Below, one piece after another: positions 58,886-64,000 of a stretch of DNA of 64,000 bases. The number at the start of each line of letters is the position of its first letter. The first letter of the stretch is position 1. The notes beneath the pieces were generated by a model that was not told the origin of the DNA, searched no databases, and saw only the letters and a list, made by a program, of their open reading frames with translations. The position numbers and the translations under genes are program-made. This DNA comes from Xestospongia muta (lineage: Eukaryota; Porifera; Demospongiae; Haplosclerida; Petrosiidae), in NCBI GenBank assembly GCA_963693285.1, contig OY848917.1:27715745-27779744 (forward strand), written 5' to 3'.

Positions 58886-59356
58886 TCTAATAATCCAACA
58901 CCTTTAATAACTAAAGGAAGATGTTATCATGTGTGATATATCAGTCAGAGTAATATTTTCTTCTCATAAGAAAAGTCTACAGGTGTCAAATTTATTAAGA
59001 AAAACAAGACTCGGTTACTGGATAATAAAGAAGTTAAAAGAATAATCCATTAATAGTATAATGGATTAGAACTCTAAAAATTGTCATGACCATACATTAT
59101 TTCAATGTTTTCTATAAAGTTGATAGTCATGTCCAATATAGTATTTATATAATTAAAGTCTGTTCTATCAATTAACTGTTTGTTATAGCTCCTTGACTAT
59201 TTATGCACAGTTAACATTGGTAAAAAGAGTAAACTCAGATTACTCATTATGTTTTTCTTAATGACATCCTAGTGATATTATACATTTTTGAGACAAATAA
59301 AAGTGAAAGTTAATTTAAGAAATATTTTATGAATAAAATTGAATAATTACAATCTG

Positions 59357-60325
59357 TTAATTGATTTTAATAATTTTAAATTCATCAGAAAGATAAAGAT
59401 GGACTAATATTGCTATAATTAAAAGTCCAATAAAGAAAAATATAAAGAATGGAAAAATTGTACTGTTAAAACTGCCCACATAATAATCACTGTAAGTAAG
59501 AGTAGAATAGTATAGTTGTGCATTCAATTGAACAGTATATAATTGAATGAAACATAACACAACACTTGTCACATGGAACAATTGATGGCTATGGAAGAAA
59601 TAGTCAAACTTGCCTGGTGAAAATCGTTCAGGAATTCTTGACACAAAAAAGAACACCATTGTGAGTGTCAAAAAATATATCAACAAATGGGTTGTTATAT
59701 CCATTGGTACAGTTTCATTACCATTTATCATATACAACAGCAACCTAAAGTGAAATGGAAAGCCACTTACTATAAATGGTATAATATATGAACCAATTCG
59801 TACAATAAAACGATACTTTCGCAAATAAAAACGAGATAAACAACACATTAGGGTTGCACTTAGATTAACAATAACATTTGTCCAGATGAAAGTCCATTTA
59901 TAATCAAATAGAGATTCTTCTAATGGTCGCTCATAGAAATAGTAAGCTATGCTGCCACCCATCATGTAACTACTGATACCATGATAATCAATCATAAAGC
60001 ATATATTGCGATACAATTTGGATTTACATCCAAATAAATGAGCTATGGAAGAAGTCAAAAACACGGTAGCCTGTCCCAACCACAGTGTTAAGAGTGGATA
60101 CCAGAATGGATCAGATAAGTCAAGTCTACATGACATATAAGGTAACCACACTATCCACAACAGAAATGGAATGAAGTGAGTCCAAAAGTTTCCACAGTCA
60201 TTATGTACAACAAAAGCATACTTGATACACTGCCAGATAGAGATATCTGTTTGTCGGTATCCATTAATGATGTATGGCTCCCTAAAAAATGGTGAAACTT
60301 TGCTTCGAGTTATCAAGTGCTGCAT
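59357..60325 (-). CDS. Class II PAQR, array unit 2
   Basis: 322 aa with complete PAQR motifs. The protein is identical to that of unit 3 (61996-62964). The N-terminal half follows unit 1, while the sixth-helix region (MDITTHLLIYFLTLTMVFFFVSRIPERF) is closer to the copies at 35174 and 50276. It is therefore a mosaic of two subtypes. A single exon is likely; no splice signals are needed. Confidence 0.85.
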   Translation of the reverse strand: MQHLITRSKVSPFFREPYIINGYRQTDISIWQCIKYAFVVHNDCGNFWTHFIPFLLWIVWLPYMSCRLDLSDPFWYPLLTLWLGQATVFLTSSIAHLFGCKSKLYRNICFMIDYHGISSYMMGGSIAYYFYERPLEESLFDYKWTFIWTNVIVNLSATLMCCLSRFYLRKYRFIVRIGSYIIPFIVSGFPFHFRLLLYMINGNETVPMDITTHLLIYFLTLTMVFFFVSRIPERFSPGKFDYFFHSHQLFHVTSVVLCFIQLYTVQLNAQLYYSTLTYSDYYVGSFNSTIFPFFIFFFIGLLIIAILVHLYLSDEFKIIKIN

Positions 60326-61079
60326 CTTTATTTAGAAAGGATCTTCTATTGACAGATCTGCTAAAGTTGCTACTGGAGGATATACTGTTAACACCTATTG
60401 CTATAAATCCAATTAAAATGACATGTATTTAACTAGGAAGGAAGTATTATGTGTTATATTTTACAGGTCTATTATATTTGATAAGGAAGAGAAATCAACA
60501 CATGATGTTTGATACACCTGTCACTACAGATCAAAAAACAAATATGACAAATGTCAAGTGTTAACAAGACCATTTATTAACTTCTCAACTACAATAAGAT
60601 AACTGCCACAAAGTATTGTCAGTTTACATGTTGTACAAACACTTTCAATTATACATATGGCTGATCTACATGTATGTACATGAACTACATGATAGATAGT
60701 TAATATATATATAATAACATTAGGCCAGTAAACTGTAAACATTCAATAAAGTAATATTATAGTTATAATACTTTTCCTATTTTAATAAACTTGTCAAAAC
60801 AATAGTATACTAATGATACTACTTGGTGAACAATATCAGTAATGTAGCTTATAGAGGTGAATGAAGTGTAATATACAACTACTAGTACATGATCTGCTAA
60901 TAAAAGATGGCAAACTACTCACAATTATTCTATAATGATTAGTATATGAAATCTGTGAAAAAAACACTAGTTGTCCAATTCATTTGGTGATAATTGGAAG
61001 TAAGCTTGTACAAATATTATTTAAGTGGAAACTTAAGGTCAATTATGATTATTTTCAGACCTAATTTGAAAACATTATT

Positions 61080-61524
61080 TTAAATAATAATCTTATGTAA
61101 TCTAATCATTTTCACTAAAAAATAAATTACAACAGCCATACTCAGAAGTCCAGGATAGAAAAATATAGAGAATAGGAAAAATGTACTGTTAAAACTGTCC
61201 ACATAAAAATCACTATAAGTAAGAATGGAATAGAATAGTTGGAAATCCAATTGAACAGTATATAATTCATTGGGATTTAACACAACACTTGTCACATGGA
61301 ACAATTGATGGCTATGGAATAAATTGTCAAACTTGCCTTGTGAGAATTGTTTGGGAATTTTTTACACAAAACAGAATATGGCAATGAGTATCACAAAAAT
61401 AACAGCACATGCTTGATACACTGCCAGACAGAGATATCTGTTTTTCAGTAACTGTTAATGATATATGGCTCCCTGAAGACTATGGCAACTTTATCTCTGG
61501 TTACTAAATCCATATTGTTTATCA
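61080..61524 (-). pseudogene. PAQR pseudogene, array unit 2
   Basis: Exact-spacing repeat of 58441-58885, with the same internal deletion. Confidence 0.75.
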
Positions 61525-61995
61525 TCTAATAATCCAACACCTTTAATAACTAAAGGAAGATGTTATCATGTGTGATATATCAGTCAGAGTAATATTTTCT
61601 TCTCATAAGAAAAGTCTACAGGTGTCAAATTTATTAAGAAAAACAAGACTCGGTTACTGGATAATAAAGAAGTTAAAAGAATAATCCATTAATAGTATAA
61701 TGGATTAGAACTCTAAAAATTGTCATGACCATACATTATTTCAATGTTTTCTATAAAGTTGATAGTCATGTCCAATATAGTATTTATATAATTAAAGTCT
61801 GTTCTATCAATTAACTGTTTGTTATAGCTCCTTGACTATTTATGCACAGTTAACATTGGTAAAAAGAGTAAACTCAGATTACTCATTATGTTTTTCTTAA
61901 TGACATCCTAGTGATATTATACATTTTTGAGACAAATAAAAGTGAAAGTTAATTTAAGAAATATTTTATGAATAAAATTGAATAATTACAATCTG

Positions 61996-62964
61996 TTAAT
62001 TGATTTTAATAATTTTAAATTCATCAGAAAGATAAAGATGGACTAATATTGCTATAATTAAAAGTCCAATAAAGAAAAATATAAAGAATGGAAAAATTGT
62101 ACTGTTAAAACTGCCCACATAATAATCACTGTAAGTAAGAGTAGAATAGTATAGTTGTGCATTCAATTGAACAGTATATAATTGAATGAAACATAACACA
62201 ACACTTGTCACATGGAACAATTGATGGCTATGGAAGAAATAGTCAAACTTGCCTGGTGAAAATCGTTCAGGAATTCTTGACACAAAAAAGAACACCATTG
62301 TGAGTGTCAAAAAATATATCAACAAATGGGTTGTTATATCCATTGGTACAGTTTCATTACCATTTATCATATACAACAGCAACCTAAAGTGAAATGGAAA
62401 GCCACTTACTATAAATGGTATAATATATGAACCAATTCGTACAATAAAACGATACTTTCGCAAATAAAAACGAGATAAACAACACATTAGGGTTGCACTT
62501 AGATTAACAATAACATTTGTCCAGATGAAAGTCCATTTATAATCAAATAGAGATTCTTCTAATGGTCGCTCATAGAAATAGTAAGCTATGCTGCCACCCA
62601 TCATGTAACTACTGATACCATGATAATCAATCATAAAGCATATATTGCGATACAATTTGGATTTACATCCAAATAAATGAGCTATGGAAGAAGTCAAAAA
62701 CACGGTAGCCTGTCCCAACCACAGTGTTAAGAGTGGATACCAGAATGGATCAGATAAGTCAAGTCTACATGACATATAAGGTAACCACACTATCCACAAC
62801 AGAAATGGAATGAAGTGAGTCCAAAAGTTTCCACAGTCATTATGTACAACAAAAGCATACTTGATACACTGCCAGATAGAGATATCTGTTTGTCGGTATC
62901 CATTAATGATGTATGGCTCCCTAAAAAATGGTGAAACTTTGCTTCGAGTTATCAAGTGCTGCAT
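61996..62964 (-). CDS. Class II PAQR, array unit 3
   Basis: 322 aa, the same protein as unit 2. Motifs HNDCGNFWTH, DYHGIS and FHSHQLFHV are intact. The identity points to very recent amplification or homogenisation, or to an assembly repeat. Confidence 0.85.
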   Translation of the reverse strand: MQHLITRSKVSPFFREPYIINGYRQTDISIWQCIKYAFVVHNDCGNFWTHFIPFLLWIVWLPYMSCRLDLSDPFWYPLLTLWLGQATVFLTSSIAHLFGCKSKLYRNICFMIDYHGISSYMMGGSIAYYFYERPLEESLFDYKWTFIWTNVIVNLSATLMCCLSRFYLRKYRFIVRIGSYIIPFIVSGFPFHFRLLLYMINGNETVPMDITTHLLIYFLTLTMVFFFVSRIPERFSPGKFDYFFHSHQLFHVTSVVLCFIQLYTVQLNAQLYYSTLTYSDYYVGSFNSTIFPFFIFFFIGLLIIAILVHLYLSDEFKIIKIN

Positions 62965-63718
62965 CTTTATTTAGAAAGGATCTTCTATTGACAGATCTGC
63001 TAAAGTTGCTACTGGAGGATATACTGTTAACACCTATTGCTATAAATCCAATTAAAATGACATGTATTTAACTAGGAAGGAAGTATTATGTGTTATATTT
63101 TACAGGTCTATTATATTTGATAAGGAAGAGAAATCAACACATGATGTTTGATACACCTGTCACTACAGATCAAAAAACAAATATGACAAATGTCAAGTGT
63201 TAACAAGACCATTTATTAACTTCTCAACTACAATAAGATAACTGCCACAAAGTATTGTCAGTTTACATGTTGTACAAACACTTTCAATTATACATATGGC
63301 TGATCTACATGTATGTACATGAACTACATGATAGATAGTTAATATATATATAATAACATTAGGCCAGTAAACTGTAAACATTCAATAAAGTAATATTATA
63401 GTTATAATACTTTTCCTATTTTAATAAACTTGTCAAAACAATAGTATACTAATGATACTACTTGGTGAACAATATCAGTAATGTAGCTTATAGAGGTGAA
63501 TGAAGTGTAATATACAACTACTAGTACATGATCTGCTAATAAAAGATGGCAAACTACTCACAATTATTCTATAATGATTAGTATATGAAATCTGTGAAAA
63601 AAACACTAGTTGTCCAATTCATTTGGTGATAATTGGAAGTAAGCTTGTACAAATATTATTTAAGTGGAAACTTAAGGTCAATTATGATTATTTTCAGACC
63701 TAATTTGAAAACATTATT

Positions 63719-64000
63719 TTAAATAATAATCTTATGTAATCTAATCATTTTCACTAAAAAATAAATTACAACAGCCATACTCAGAAGTCCAGGATAGAAA
63801 AATATAGAGAATAGGAAAAATGTACTGTTAAAACTGTCCACATAAAAATCACTATAAGTAAGAATGGAATAGAATAGTTGGAAATCCAATTGAACAGTAT
63901 ATAATTCATTGGGATTTAACACAACACTTGTCACATGGAACAATTGATGGCTATGGAATAAATTGTCAAACTTGCCTTGTGAGAATTGTTTGGGAATTTT
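63719..64000 (-). pseudogene. PAQR pseudogene, array unit 3, partial
   Basis: Repeat of the 58441 pseudogene. Only its C-terminal piece is inside the window. Confidence 0.7.

Larger units (their letters stand above)
56701..59339. repeat. PAQR tandem array, unit 1
   Basis: First of three units with a period of exactly 2,639 bp, measured from start-to-start of three sets of matching frames. Differs from unit 2 mainly in 56718-57320. Confidence 0.9.
59340..61978. repeat. PAQR tandem array, unit 2
   Basis: 2,639 bp. I found no difference from unit 3 in the parts I compared. Confidence 0.9.
61979..64000. repeat. PAQR tandem array, unit 3, cut by window end
   Basis: 2,022 bp of a third unit. The array probably continues to the right. 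Confidence 0.9.

Overview
The window is eukaryotic and most likely from a demosponge such as Amphimedon. It is AT-rich, with compact GT-AG introns. The host genes encode many-domain SRCR receptors and class II PAQR (membrane progestin receptor-like) proteins, surrounded by degraded retroelements and MITEs. The species is an inference from gene content. I saw no tRNA, rRNA or CRISPR, and every host gene I can support is on the minus strand.

Layout. 1-1459: 5' part of a secreted, beta-helix-like gene that runs off the left edge. 1.5-4.3 kb: a fragment of the same gene type and a decayed LINE between two copies of a short direct repeat. 4.5-6.3 kb: two broken PAQR copies. 6983-14390: SRCR gene A (32 exons, 1,691 aa by my exon sum). 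14.6-18.5 kb: a GT-rich repeat family, an orphan endonuclease fragment and a Ty3 remnant. 19890-27273: SRCR gene B, a tandem paralogue of A (32 exons, 1,711 aa). 22853-40428 and 40429-54807: two copies of a large, recent tandem duplication. Each carries part of an SRCR gene, an endonuclease-fragment block, one broken and one intact PAQR gene, and a Ty3-type LTR element. 30027-32633: a non-LTR element present only in copy 1. 56.7-64.0 kb: a 2,639-bp tandem array, each full unit with one intact and one broken PAQR gene, continuing past the window.

Gene logic. SRCR A and B are type I membrane receptors: signal peptide, six alternating a/b SRCR pairs, a Ser/Thr-rich stalk, one membrane helix and a Tyr-rich tail with YxxM and YxN motifs. 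SRCR C, cut by the duplication junction, still reads in frame to a stop. It would be a secreted protein of about 942 aa with no anchor. The five intact PAQR genes are single-exon seven-helix proteins.

The LTR element combines Ty3/gypsy-type proteins with a Ty1/copia-like order (PR-IN-RT-RH) and a SCAN-like capsid segment, as in the Gmr1-like group. Its gag is fused in sense to the cut SRCR C gene at the duplication junction.
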